64,000 nt of DNA from Bromus sterilis. Lineage: Eukaryota; Streptophyta; Magnoliopsida; Poales; Poaceae. The stretch lies in NCBI GenBank assembly GCA_950022295.1, contig OX465598.1, positions 181,779,501-181,843,500 on the forward strand. Reading direction: 5' to 3'. The notes beneath the pieces were generated by a model. It saw only the letters and a list, made by a program, of their open reading frames with translations, was not told the DNA's origin and searched no databases. Shown here one piece after another: positions 11,522 to 23,625 of the stretch. The translations under genes and the position numbers were made by a program. Numbering within the stretch: position 1 is the first letter of the stretch; every line of letters starts with the position of its first letter.

Positions 11522-11960
11522 TCAACGATCAGAACAGGGTGTACGATGGGATCAAGATAAGTGGACATGATTTAGGCGGAAAAGATTGTAATGCAAAGGC
11601 AAAGATTCCTAGAAACACGGAATCAATCGGGCAGCATAACGGCTACACCGGGATGGAAAATGAAAAAACCTTGAGGAGATTGGACAGAACTTCCCCAAGG
11701 ACTCAACAACAAGATGACTCTAGACAAACACAACAGTCCTACGGCTACAACGAAGCAATCAACGAGATGTTCTAGTAAGACATAGATGAGCCTAGTCCTA
11801 TCTTCCCGTAGAAAATATGATGGTGACTCAGAACTCATATCGATGAGGGTAAGGAGAAAAAGAAGCCTTACGTTGTTCCCTTTATACCCAAGTAACTATA
11901 TAACTATAGAATGCTAGACTCGACTTCGACCAAGCGTTGAATAATCCTAAAGACAGTCCT
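11522..11960 (-). other. Element A 5' leader
   Basis: Non-coding sequence between primer site and gag. Its LTR-proximal ~250 bp is collinear with the leader of element D just after its primer site (about 35617-35860), which shows that A and D belong to the same family. Confidence 0.6.
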
Positions 11961-11972
11961 GCTCTGATACCA
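11961..11972 (-). other. Element A primer-binding site (tRNA-iMet)
   Basis: On the minus strand TGGTATCAGAGC, the standard complement of the plant initiator tRNA-Met 3' end, four bases inside the LTR end at 11977. Confidence 0.9.
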
Positions 11973-11976
11973 AGTC

Positions 11977-14900
11977 TGTCGGGACCCAGAATATGCATAT
12001 GTAATACCTGTTATAACACAATCATATGGAGAGCCCAGAGCCGTACCCACTTGTCTAAGCAGACAAGGCCAAGCACAGAACACTCTTGAAAAGCATCGAA
12101 CATGAGTGGCATCCCATCCAGCCCCGGATGATCATCTGAGATGGGTCCTCATCGTGTGCTCACAAGTCTAAATGCTTATGGGTGGTCAAATCCCATACTC
12201 ATAGACAAGTCGCCTCAACCATATTATCGATTGAATCATAGCACTTACATAAACAGACTCCAACTCGATCACCTAGTCGGGATCTCGGGCGGGCTCAATC
12301 ATACAACAAAGTGTGCCACGTGACAGAGTCACGAGCAATCGCATCGCGATGCCCCAAGATGCGCACATCTAAGGGCCACTTGGTGTATAAAAGACCGCAG
12401 GAAAGCACACAACTAAGTTATCGAAAACCCATACGAAGACATGCATGTTATAATCATACACGCATCACACATGTCTAGTATGAACAGCAGGTATCATCAC
12501 ATAACTCTACAAAGTACTTCTTTATGGAATTACACATAGAGCATACAAAGATCACATGTCTGTGATCAACATTACATCATACAATGGAAAAAAATTAGGT
12601 CTGAGTACAGACAAGATTAACAAATGGATTAGAGAAGCCTTCTTCAACAAACATGCCCTTCCACGAGGGACCAGACTGCTGTCTGGAACTATACTAGCTT
12701 AGTCAACGTCGAGCTTCAGGTAGGTGTGTCCATCAGGGTCTGGTTTCTCATCTAAAACATAGAATAAGAAAACGTGAGTACAAAGACGTACTCAGCAAGA
12801 CTTACATCAGAACTATACTACTCATGCTCAAGTTTCAAGGTAAAGGGAGGTCGGGTTTCAACATGCAAAAGTGCCAGCTTTGACTTGGCTAGTCCTGTAC
12901 TACGAGTACCAGACTTGAGGTAAGAAGCGTACACGAGTCCACTACCAAGTCTCCAACCAATACACCACTTTGGATACTTCCTCGACTTCCCCACGAGGAA
13001 GCACGCCAAATCACTCACGCTTATCTTGCGAGTTTTATAAGTATCCATTCAAGTTGTCTAATCATCAAGTAGAGGTCTCCAAGTAGTCCATAACCGCGGA
13101 CACGACTATTCGAATAGTTCATTACCCTGCAGGGGCGTACATCTTCACACGCGTGTCATCACTTATCGCCTCGTACTTGTCACCCTTCAAGCGGGTGTCA
13201 GACATGGATGAAACCAAGGCACTACCCTCACATCACCTTCTCTAATCCAGGAGTCGACTACCTGAGTTTGACACCGCTCGAGAGTCCGGTCGGTTCAACG
13301 AAACGGACTCGGATAATGCAAGGGACCGAGATGCCACCTCTGTCAGATGGTTTTACTGCTTCACAGGTCCACCCACATATCTATATGATGCAACCTTTTC
13401 TTCATTATTTTTCTATGCACATGCCAAACGGAAAGCCCGAATCTAGTGTGACTCCTGGACTGGATCGGGTAAGTAAAGTGGCCAAACGGGGCTCCCATAA
13501 ACCCTACATGTGGTCATACTCTTTGTCTTGGATCACAAAACAGGAAATCGGGGCCTAGGGCAGTGTTCAACGAGACAACCCACTGAGTACTCCTACATAG
13601 CCTCTCATCGTTCACCTTTGTTTAGGGTGGATTCACCAACACGTTAACATCAGCAACAATATGAACTTCCATCCCGACTCACAATCAAAATAACCTCATT
13701 GAGCCACTAAGCAGCAATAAGCAGTACCAGTTGTAGGGGCCACATGCTCATCATTCAACTCCTATATCTACTAGGATTGTGGTTTGCTTAATACGGTGAC
13801 AAAATGATAGGTCATGCATCGGAATGGGTTCAACTATGCGGAACACGTATCTCGGTGATCTCCTAAACATGCATAAGCGAGACTGAGAGGGAAGTGCGAT
13901 TTTATAGACATGATCAATGGGGTTTGATTGCCTTGCTGACGATACACGGGTTTAACGGACTTCTTCTTCTTCGGGGGTGATCACTGTCTCGGAAAGTCTG
14001 TTATCGGAGGCAATCATCAACAAAGGGGGGCAACTTCGAAAGTAAATGGAAAAGCACATGATATTGTTGTGACATGAAGTATAGGGAACTGGTTTGTGGC
14101 ACATTCAATTTAATTGAAGTGTATTGCAAAGAATTTGCAAATTCAAACTTCAAAGTTTAATTAAAATTATGCCATATGCACATTTACTTATGTTCACCCA
14201 TTTTAAAATGGTCAAACATGAAAACACATTACATATTCATAATCCTTGCATTTTTCTGATAATTTTTCACATATTATTTGTCCAATTTGGAGTTAAAATG
14301 AATAAGTTATTAATTTCCAAAGTTTAAATGTTTTTCTGCCATTTTCTGAATTAAGTTAAGTCAATTAACCCTTTACTGCGGCATGCATGTGTCAGCATGA
14401 CGTAGGGGGGCCTGACAGCTTGGGCCCGCTAGTATGTGACTAGGGAATTTAATCCCTCTGTTTGATTTAAATAGTGATTTGATTAGGGGCCTGGGCCCAC
14501 TGGTCAGTGGCCCAGGGGGGTAATTAGTGGGATGGGGGGGGTTAAGCACGGGGGTTAGGGCTAAGTCCTCGCTGGTGAGATCTGTGCTCGCCGGAGACTC
14601 GCCAGAATCCCGTTTTCGGCCACGGGAGTGGGATTGGAGAGCACGGGCAGCTAGCTTGGGGTCGTGCGCATCTTCTGGGGCGACTAGGGTGTCACGGGGA
14701 GCTCTCAGGCCACGCCGGCGTCGAGGCTAGCGGCGAATGGCCACTGACCTAGACGAGCACGACGATGCACATCACGGGGAGAGTGTTAGGAGGGGGCAAA
14801 CGGAGCACGATGCTCACCAGAGCTCGATGGCGAGCACGGAGAGGCCGGAGGGGGCTCGGCGGCGTCCAATTCCTCGTTGTGATCTTGCTACGGCCGGCGG

Positions 14901-15762
14901 TGATGCGTCATCGTGGTCGTCGCCTCTGGTGTGCCTTGGGCCGAATTGGGGGATCAGATCGATGAAATCGTCCACTGCGGTGCCAGTGGACAAGGTGGTT
15001 CGGCGTTTGGGGCCTGTTGGCCGCGAACTTGCTCGACGGTGGCCGGCGGGATGCTCTCGGAGTGGCTCTGGATCGAAGAAGAGAGAATGGAAGGGCGTCC
15101 AAGATGAGAGGGGAAAGGTGCGGGCGTGCGTGGCGTATATCCTGGCGAGGAGATGAGGTCCAGGGGGGCTGGGAACCTCCTCGGCGTTGAGGTGGTGTCC
15201 ACGGCGCGCTCTGGCTCGACACCGAGCTGCTTGAGGAAGACGACAGAAGGGGGTCGGGCTGGGCCGGTCTTAGGTGGGCTGCTAGGGTTTAAGTTGGGCT
15301 GCTTCCAGGTAAGCTCCTTTTATTCTTTTCTTCTGTTTTTCATTTTCTGTAAGGTTTTTTGCTCTGGATAAAATAGCAAAGCATTTTTGTAAATGCCCAA
15401 ATATTTTATGTGGCCTTACTAGACATATAGCTAGCAACTCACAAAGTTTGGGGATTTTTGAAATTCAAAAAATTTGAATTTCAAATCAAATATGGTTATT
15501 ATTTAACTTCGAAGCCCTTTTTGGAATTTTTTTGAAAATCTTGGTGCAAAAAGTGGGGCCCGCTTCACTTTATATGTGATCATGCTTATTTGTAAGACTT
15601 TTCAAAAATACTAGAGGAACTTTTGGAAGAAATTTTCATCTAGCCATTTGAATTAAACTGAACTAGGGCTTTTCTTTTCCCCATTTCGATTTCTTTTGAA
15701 ATTTTTGCATGATGCACAAACCCAACCTAATCCTAGCACATACCTAAAAGTGGTTTGTGACA
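11977..15762 (-). repeat. Element A 5' LTR (3786 bp)
   Basis: Plus-strand limits are TGTCGGGACCC at 11977, next to the primer site, and GTTTGTGACA at 15762. It holds the CTATTCGAATAG palindrome and CCCTGCAGGG block at 13081-13140, AT-rich stretches, and a GC-rich block at about 14550-15300. The GC-rich block is followed on the plus strand by a splice-donor-like CAGGTAAGC at 15306. No protein in it is recognisable. Confidence 0.9.
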
Positions 15763-16002
15763 TCGTGCGCAGCCAGTTATCCATCAGCCATGCAATATAA
15801 CAGACAATGAGAAGACGTAATATACCAGACGGCGGCCACGCTCCTCGGCCCTCTCGTTTCCATCAGCGACACCTTAGTGGAGAACTGCACGCTCGTCAAG
15901 CCGATGCGGGCACCTAAGCTAAAGCACGCGCACCTTCTGTGGCACTACTCCTCGTTGGACGAATACGAGACCGAGAAGGATCATCAGCGTTCTCCATCAA
16001 CT
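15763..16002 (+). other. Unidentified host segment, left of element B
   Basis: Unique sequence between the end of element A and element B. One plus-strand frame is open from about 15830 to the insertion point and remains open past it in 27700 onward, for roughly 80 codons in all, if element B and one target duplication are ignored. It contains HLLWHYSSLDEYETEKD. I recognise no family. It may be an exon fragment of a gene or of an older transposon. Confidence 0.35.
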
Positions 16003-19000
16003 TGTCGGCACCCGGGGTTAGCGTATGCAAGCCTCGCTACTACACAATCATATGGAGAGCCGAGAACCGTACCCACTTGTCTAAGCAGACAAGGCCAAGC
16101 ACAGAACGTTCTCGGAAAGCATCGAACGTGAGGGGCATCCCATCCAGGCCGGATGATCAACTGAAATGGTCCTCATTGTCCGCACACAAGTCTAAATGAT
16201 ATGGGTGGTGAACTCCCATACTCATAGACAAGTCGCCTCAACCATACTATAGATTGTATTATAACCCTTACATAGACTTACTCTAGCCCGATCACTTAGT
16301 CGGGGTCTAGGGCGGGCTCGATCATACATCAAAGTGTGCACGTGACGGAGTCACGAACAATCGCATTGCAATGCCCCAAGCTGCGCACATCTAAGGGCCA
16401 CTTGGTGTATAAAAGACCGCCAGCCAGATCACAACTAAGGTCTCGAAAACCCATACTAAGACATGCATGTTATAATCATACACGCAGCACACATGTCCAG
16501 TATAAACAGCAGGTATCATTGCAATTCTCTACAAATTATACAACTTTATTGATAACTCTTACAGAGTGCACACAGAGATCACAAGTCTGTGATCCAACAT
16601 TACATCAAAAATACGGAAGAAAAGTAGGTATGAGTACAGACATGTTTAACAAATGGCTTAGAGAAGCCTTGACTATAAACAAGCCCTCCACGAGGGAACC
16701 AGTCGTCTTACTCGGACTACACTAGCTTGGTCTTGGTCTGAGTCTTCAATCTTCGAGCTTCGGGTAGAAGCCACCATCGGGGTCGGTGAGTTCATCTAAA
16801 ACATAGAATAAGCAAACGTGAGTACAAAGTCGTACTCAGCAATACTTACGTAGGAGCTATACTACTCATGCACATGTATCAAGGTAAAGGGAGGTGGGGT
16901 TTCACTTGCAGAAGTGCCAATTTTGACTTGGCTAGTCCTGAACTACGAGTACCAGACTTGAGGTAAGAAGCGTACACGAGTCCACTACATCTCCAACCAA
17001 TTACACCACTATGGTTACTTCCTCGACTTCCCCACGAGAAGCACACCATAGCACTCACGCTTATCTTGGTGTGTTTTAGAAGTATCCAGTTCAAGTTATC
17101 TAATAATCAAGCTAAGCTTTCCAAGCAGTCCATAACCGCGGACGCGACTATTCGAATAGTTTTGTTAACCCTGCAGGGGTGTACCGCTACACACACGTGT
17201 CATCAGTTACCGCCTTTTGCGTGTCACCGTTCAAGAGATGACAGCGAGGATGCCACCACAACTGTTACCTCATAGCCGATCTAGTCCAAGAAAGCTGCCT
17301 ACCTGGGTGGGCTACCACTATCGTGAACCTGGACGGTTTACCGAAGTGGACCCAAGTGATGTGTGCGTTGTGCATAAGCCGGTCTCGGATGAGCCGTTCT
17401 CTCACTTAGCAGCCAGGCCACAGACCTACCAGAACTCCGAACTATTGCGACATCTGGACATCGAAAGGGATGAGTTAGTAAGCTGAGAGGGGTCAGTGAG
17501 CCCAATGTGTAGTTGTACTCTTCATCTTGGATCACCACACAAGAACTCGGACTTAGGGCGGTGTTCAACGAGACAACCCACCGTGTACTCCTACACAGCC
17601 TCTCATCGTTCACCTTGTATTAGGGTAGATTCACCAACACGTTTCTACCAACATCATCATGATCACTACCATCCCGACTCACATAACAGTATCAACATGG
17701 TATCACTCTAAGCATGCAATAAGCAGTAACAATTGCAGGGGCCACATGATATCAATCAACTCCTACATTTTCTAGGATTGTGGTTTTCTTACTACTGTGA
17801 CAAAATGATAGGTCATGCAAAGGAATGGGTTCATCTATGCGGTAGAAACGCATCATGGTAATCATCCTAAACAATGCATAAGAGAGACATGAGAGGGAAG
17901 TGGGATTTTATCGACATGATCAATGGGGGTTTTCTTGCCTTGCTGAAGAGGTTCGGTAACGGTGTCTTCAACGAAGGGGGTGGCCTCCGATTCCGGTTGC
18001 ACGTCTATTAGCAACATGACAATCATAGGATCAACATAATGTACAATGCACAATCACATGAATAAGATTGTAATGGTGATGTTCATGGTGCTGATGTGTT
18101 GAGCATTCCATTTAAAAGGAGTATATTGCATTTGAAATGCAAATTCAAACTCCATTTGATTTATCGATGAAATTCAAATGCATTTGAATGCATGAATGTT
18201 CAATTGAAAAAGTTGATCATGAAGTGATGTTGTATAGTTGAAGTAATGTCTCTGATGTGTGGATGAAACCATTGGAAATAAGGGTGTTGCAAAATCATTT
18301 GCAAAATCACTCCAAATTTGAATTTGAAAAGGATCCATCTGCATGTTTGCTACTGTTCACCCATTTTAAGATGGCTAAACATGAAATTTTTTTGCATATT
18401 CATAATCCTTGTATTTTTCTGATAATTTTAGACATATTATTTGTCCAATTTGGAGTTAAAATGAATTAGTTATGATTTTCTAAAGATTTGGTTATTTTCT
18501 GGATTTTCTGTAATTGATTTAAAAAAGGAAAAGGGGTTTATTGCGTGAGCATGAGGTCATGCTGACGTGGGGGGGGGGTATGACTGGTGGGGTCAGGCTG
18601 TCAGTGGGGGGGGGGGTTTAAACCCGGTTAGTTAAACTAACTAGGGGTTAGTTAGTGGCCTTGGGCCCACGGGTCAGTCTCACCAGGGGGTCATTAGCAC
18701 CTAAACTAATGGCGGCCACGTCAGCGCTGCCGGCGACATGTCGACGGCGACATCCGACGCGGCGGCGATCCACTGGACGACGACTCCGGTGACCAAAAGG
18801 CACGCCGCGACCACCAACCGAATCCCCGTGCTTGCGCGCTTCACCCAGGGCACGGCACCGTCACCGGGGAGCACCGGAGTGACGCCGGCGACGACGTGCG
18901 ACGGCGGCCGTGGCATGGCATCGACGGGAAGGTGGCTATAGTGCATGATTTTGAGTGTTGGATGGCTCGTTGGACTCCTGGGGGCTCCAGGAGCTGCATG

Positions 19001-20074
19001 GACACCACAAGGAGGAGAAAGGGGCACGGGAGCGAGCTCTAGGTCATCCATGGCGGTGACCTGCTCGGCTCTCATGGCGGTCGACGGAGGGGGCCCAAAT
19101 TTAACACGGGGGTTCGGGGTTTTGAAGAGGGGCTCACCCCGAAGCGATTGGTGAAGACGGCGGGGCCGAAGAGGCAACAATGGCGACGAATTCCTCGTCG
19201 GAGCCCACGACGGCCGGTGAGATTTCGTTGATGATTGCGGCAGTCCGAGAGCTTCCGGGGTCGCGATCCTCTGCATCTTGATGAAGACGTCCTTGGCGAT
19301 CACCCTGGACAAGGTGGCTCGACTCCTCGAGGACGTTGGCTACGCGAAGTCGGCGGCTCGCTCTGCGGTGGTGCTCGGCTACTTCGCCGCAGAGAGAGAG
19401 GGAGGGGCCAGAGCTAGGGGAAGGCGTGCGGGGGGCTTCTGCAGTGGCGTTGCATGCTCTGGGGCAGAGGGGAGGGCCTAGAAGCCTCAGGGCGTCGAGG
19501 TGTTGTCGTCGTGGCCTCCCTACCTCCAGCGACCTGCTTGGAGACGCGGGGAGGTAGAAGACAAGCGAGGGGCTGGGCTGGGCCGAGGCAGAGGGAAGGT
19601 GGGCCTCGCCCCTGGGCGTAAGGTAAGTCTCTGCTTTCCTTTTCTTTTTATTTCTTCTGTAAATAGGTTGACCTAGCCAATTAAAATAGCTAGGTATTTT
19701 TACAAATGCCATAATTTTTTATATGGCCTCATAAAAGCTAGAGCTAGCCACTTATAAATTTGGCACTCTTTAAAATTCAAAACATTTGAATTTTAAATCA
19801 AATAGGGGTTTATTTAATTTTCCAAGGCATTGTTTGAAAATTAGAAAATTCCATGAGCATGGGATTGCTCCCAAACCACTTTTCAAATGATCAGCATCAT
19901 TTATATGAATTTTCCAAATACTCAAATGATTTTTGGAAAAAGATTTTTATCTGGCCATTTGATTTAATTTCTCAGGGCTTTTCTTTTCCCCATTTTTGAA
20001 TTTTCTTTTTGAATTTTTGCATGATGCAAAGGCACAATAAAACCCTAGCACTTACCTAAGTTGGGGTTGTGACA
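16003..20074 (-). repeat. Element B 3' LTR (4072 bp)
   Basis: Plus-strand limits are TGTCGGCACCC at 16003 (one change from the family TGTCGGGACC) and GGGTTGTGACA at 20074. It holds the CTATTCGAATAG / CCCTGCAGGG block at 17123-17184, long poly-G runs near 18570-18615, and a GC-rich block at 18700-19620 that ends in AGGTAAGT. Overlapping long frames in the GC-rich block (for example 18701-19312 and 19134-19712) match nothing recognisable. Confidence 0.95.
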
Positions 20075-22947
20075 ACTCGCCCCCACTCAACAGAATCTCG
20101 TCCCGAGATTCAGAAGTCTGCGGAAGGAAGGTGGGGTACTCGGCACTGAGACGGTCTTCTCTTTCCCACGTAGCTTCTCTCTCAGAGTGGTGTGACCATT
20201 GCACTTTCAGAAACCTAATCTTCTGACGACGAGTGACACGCTCTGCGGAATCAAGAATACGAACGGGGTATTCTCGATACGAAAGGTCATCTTGGAGATC
20301 AAGCGTTTCATGGTCGACTTCGCGGATGGGGTCCTTGAAGAAACGCCTGAGTTGGGACACATGGAATACATCATGTACTCGGGAAAGGTGCGGGGGTAGT
20401 TCAAGTTGGTAGGCAACTTCTCCACGTTTAGCAATAATGCGGAAAGGTCCGATGTAACGTGGGGCCAACTTGCCTTTGATACCGAAACGTTGGGTTCCCT
20501 TTAGAGTAACCCGGAGGTAAGCCTTCTCATCCAGATCATAGCTCTCTTGCCTATGATGACGATCATAGTAGCTTTTCTGACGAGACTGGGCTGCTTTCAA
20601 TTCCTCACGAACAATGCGAACTTGCTCTTCTGCTTCCTTGATCATGTCCGGTCCAAAGAATTGTCTTTCACCGGTTTCTGACCAGTTTAAAGGTGTTTGA
20701 CATCGTCGTCCATATATGAGTTCAAAAGGAGCCATGTTCAGACTAGATTGAAAACTATTGTTATAAGCAAATTCGGCAAATGGAAGAGATTTCTCCCAAT
20801 TCTTTCCGAATGAGATAACACAAGCTCTAAGCATGTCTTCAAGAATTTGGTTAACCCCTTCAACTTGACCGGTAGACTGAGGCTGGAAAGCTGTACTAAA
20901 GGAGAGATGATTTCCCATAGCATTCTGAAAGCTTCCCCAAAATCTAGAGGTGAAAAGGCTACCGCGATCAGAATTGATTTCCAAAGGAACACCGTGAAGG
21001 GACACAATTCTAGAGACGTACAAATCTGCTAACTGGCTAGCAGTTATAGACTCGCGAACTAGAAGGAAGTGAGCAACTTTGGAAAGCCTATCTATGACAA
21101 CGAAGATGGCATCGTTTCCTTTCTGGGTTTTTGGAAAGCCGGTGATGAAGTCCATACCGACTTTGTCCCATTTCCACTCGGGAATAGACAAAGGTTGAAG
21201 TGTACCAGCGGGTCTTTCATGTTCTGACTTAATGCGACGACAAACATCACATTCGGCAACAAATTGAGCAATGTCTCTTTTCATCCTGGTCCACCAAAAT
21301 CTCTCGCGTAGATCTCGGTACATTTTTGTGCTACCGGGATGAATCGAGAGGGGTGTGTCATGGGCTTCTTTGAGGATGAGTTGCCTTAGTTCCCTATTCT
21401 TAGGTACTACCAAACGATTTCCAAAGAATACCGTTCCCTTGATATCTGTGGAGAAACATTTAGCAACTCCGCTAACAATGTTCTCCTTGATCCGGCGAAC
21501 ACCTCGTGCACGCCTTTGGGCAACTATGATTTGATCCTCAAGAGTTGGTTTTGCCAACAAGGTAGAAAGATAGCCATGAGGAACAATCTCATTATTAAGC
21601 TTGAGAAATTCCTCATGAATAAGTGGTTGATACTGTTGTAACATGAGGTTGTTACAATACGACTTACGACTTAGTGCATCAGCCATGACATTGTCTTTTC
21701 TTGGGGTGTAAGAAATTACTACGTCGTAATCTTTTATCAACTCAATCCAGCGTATTTGCCTGAGATTAAGATCTGGCTGGGTGAAAATGTATTTGAGGCT
21801 TTGGTGGTCGGAATAGATCTCACAACGATTACCAAGGAGGTAATGTCGCCAAGTTGTTAGGGCATGAACTACGGCAGCGAGTTCAAGGTCATGGGTAGGA
21901 TAGTTCTCTTCATGGAGCCGCAACTGGCGTGAAGCATAAGCTACCACATGTCAATCTTGCAAAAGTATGCATCCTAACCCTTGCCGTGATGCGTCACAAT
22001 AGATCTCGAAATCCTTTTTGGTGTCTGGAGGTGCAAGTACGGGTGCAGAAGTCAATCTTGTTTTTAGCTCTTGAAAGATTTCCTCGCACTTGGGAGTCCA
22101 TAGGAATTTCTTATCCTTCTTGAGGAGTTCAGTTAGAGGCTTTGCAACTTTAGAAAAGTTCTCGACGAAGCGATGGCAATAGCTGGCTGGGCCAAGAAAA
22201 CTCCTAACTTGCTTAACCGATTCAGGTGGAGTCTAGTCAAGGATGGCCTGAACTCTCTCGGGATTCACAGCAATGCCTTTTGCAGAAATCACGTGGCCTA
22301 AGTAGGTCACTTCTGGTAGCCAAAATTCACACTTGGAGAATTTAGCATACAGGCGATGCTCTCTAAGTTTCATCAATACCAGCCTTAGGTGTTCGACATG
22401 TTCTTCTTCGTTCTTCGAGTAGATGATAATGTCATCGAGATAAACCACAACAAATTTATCTAAGTACTCCATGAAGATCGAATTCATCATGCGTGAGAAA
22501 GTGGCGGGGGCGTTGGTTAAACCAAAGGACATGACGGTGTACTCGTAAAGACCATAACGAGTAGTAAAAGCCGTTTTGGGAATGTCCTCGTTTCGGATTT
22601 TGATTTGATGATAACCTAATCTCAAATCCATCTTGGAGAAGACACAGGATCCAGTAAGTTGATCATAAAGATCATTGATCCTGGGCAATGGGTACTTGTT
22701 CTTTATCGTCGCTAGATTTAGCGGGCGATAGTCTACGCACATCCTTTCTGTTCCGTCTTTCTTCGTTACGAACAGAACGGGGTAACCCCATGGCGATGAG
22801 CTAGGGCGGATGAAGCCTTTTTCCAACAAAGCTTCCAGTTGGGTTTTAAGCTCAGCTAACTCTCGTGGGGCCATTTTGTATGGGCGGCTAGAAATTGGTG
22901 CGGTTCCTGGCACAAGATCTAATATGAACTCTACACATCTGTCGGGT
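20052..22947 (-). pseudogene. Element B pol: RT, RNase H, integrase, chromodomain-like tail; two in-frame stops
   Basis: One reading frame runs through the whole region. RT (22233-22913) has RMCVDYRPLN, FSKMDLRLGYHQI, MSFGLTNAPATF and an intact YLDD. A TAG at about 22230 replaces the Trp of LDWTPP. RNase H has DFEIYCDASRQGLGC, and a TGA near 21949 replaces the Arg of QDRHVVAYAS. The remaining 631 codons (20052-21947) are uninterrupted. They include the integrase zinc region (CDVC), catalytic Asp in MDFITGF and in INSDRGS, Glu in STGQVEGVNQ, the GPFRI...VFHVSQLR tail, and a chromodomain-like EATWEREDRL. The stop codon lies 23 bases inside the 3' LTR. A TAG stands just before the PPDRC segment at the 5' edge, so no gag or protease frame feeds into it. 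Confidence 0.9.
20075..20088 (-). other. Element B polypurine tract
   Basis: GAGTGGGGGCGAGT on the minus strand, immediately before the LTR start TGTCACAACCCC. It also encodes the SGGEL of the pol C-terminus. Confidence 0.7.
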
Positions 22948-23609
22948 GGCTAGGTTTAAGGGGTTGGGTTACTGGGGAGTTTTCCTAGAGGATGACCAAG
23001 GCTTTCTAGGGCCTACAACAGATATGTCAGAGTAGCAAAGTACCCCAACACGATAGTTAGTGTGGTTCTTCTCGCTAGAAGACATCTAAAGTGGGAGGAA
23101 GAGTTGCAATTAAATCACTATAGGTTTCTAGAAGAAAACCTACATCAAATTCTATGGAATTGTCAGGCATGCCACCTAGACGTTCTTCTAAAGGGACAAC
23201 CGAAAGGGAGAGAAGGATTTTTTTTTTTTGCAAATGCATCAGATTATGAAGAAACCTGGAATGACTCGGACAGCATAACGGCTGTAATTGCAAGAAAACA
23301 ATTTTCTTTCAATGTAGAAACAGCACTTACATACGATGTAAGAAATCAGGAAGCACAACAACTCTAACAAACCGAGCACAACTTTCCTACGGCTACAAAG
23401 AAGCAAACAACGAGATGTTCTAATCAGACAAAGGAGAGCCTAGTCCTATCTTCCCGTAGAACAAGATGAGGGTGACTCAGAACTCAGAACGAAGGGGGTA
23501 AGGAGAAAAAGAAGCCTTACGTTGTTCCCTTATATACCCAGAGTAACTATATAACTATAGCAAGCTAGACTCGACTTCGGCCAAGGCTGATAATCCTACA
23601 GTCAGTCCT
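22948..23609 (-). other. Element B leader replacing gag and protease
   Basis: About 660 bp without a recognisable protein, containing a run of T's at 23220-23230. Its reverse complement is collinear with 35617-36290 of element D, including the junction to the PPDRC segment before RT. The part next to the primer site also matches the leader of element A. Confidence 0.75.
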
Positions 23610-23621
23610 GCTCTGATACCA
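23610..23621 (-). other. Element B primer-binding site (tRNA-iMet)
   Basis: TGGTATCAGAGC on the minus strand, four bases from the LTR end at 23626. Confidence 0.9.
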
Positions 23622-23625
23622 AGTC

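Larger units (their letters stand above)
4989..15762 (-). mobile_element. Element A: long-LTR Ty3-gypsy element, gag-containing, decayed (probably Tekay/Del type)
   Basis: A minus-strand retrotransposon with a 3786 bp 5' LTR (11977-15762), a tRNA-iMet primer site, degenerate gag-PR-RT-RH-INT-chromodomain coding, and a partial 3' LTR (4989-7066). The left part of the 3' LTR lies beyond T1, outside the window. The integrase tail is followed by a chromodomain-like segment, which suggests the Tekay/Del chromovirus branch; that lineage call is inference. The 5 bp after the right LTR is TCGTG, but its partner is not visible. Unlike B and D, this copy keeps gag and protease sequence. Confidence 0.85.

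Noticed and set aside
18701..19712. Overlapping frames of 192-203 codons in the GC-rich part of the B LTR, repeated at 26324-27336
   Set aside because: They lie in the LTR, are rich in Pro/Arg/Ser/Ala, match no known family, and recur only because the second LTR is a copy. GC-rich sequence yields long chance frames on both strands.
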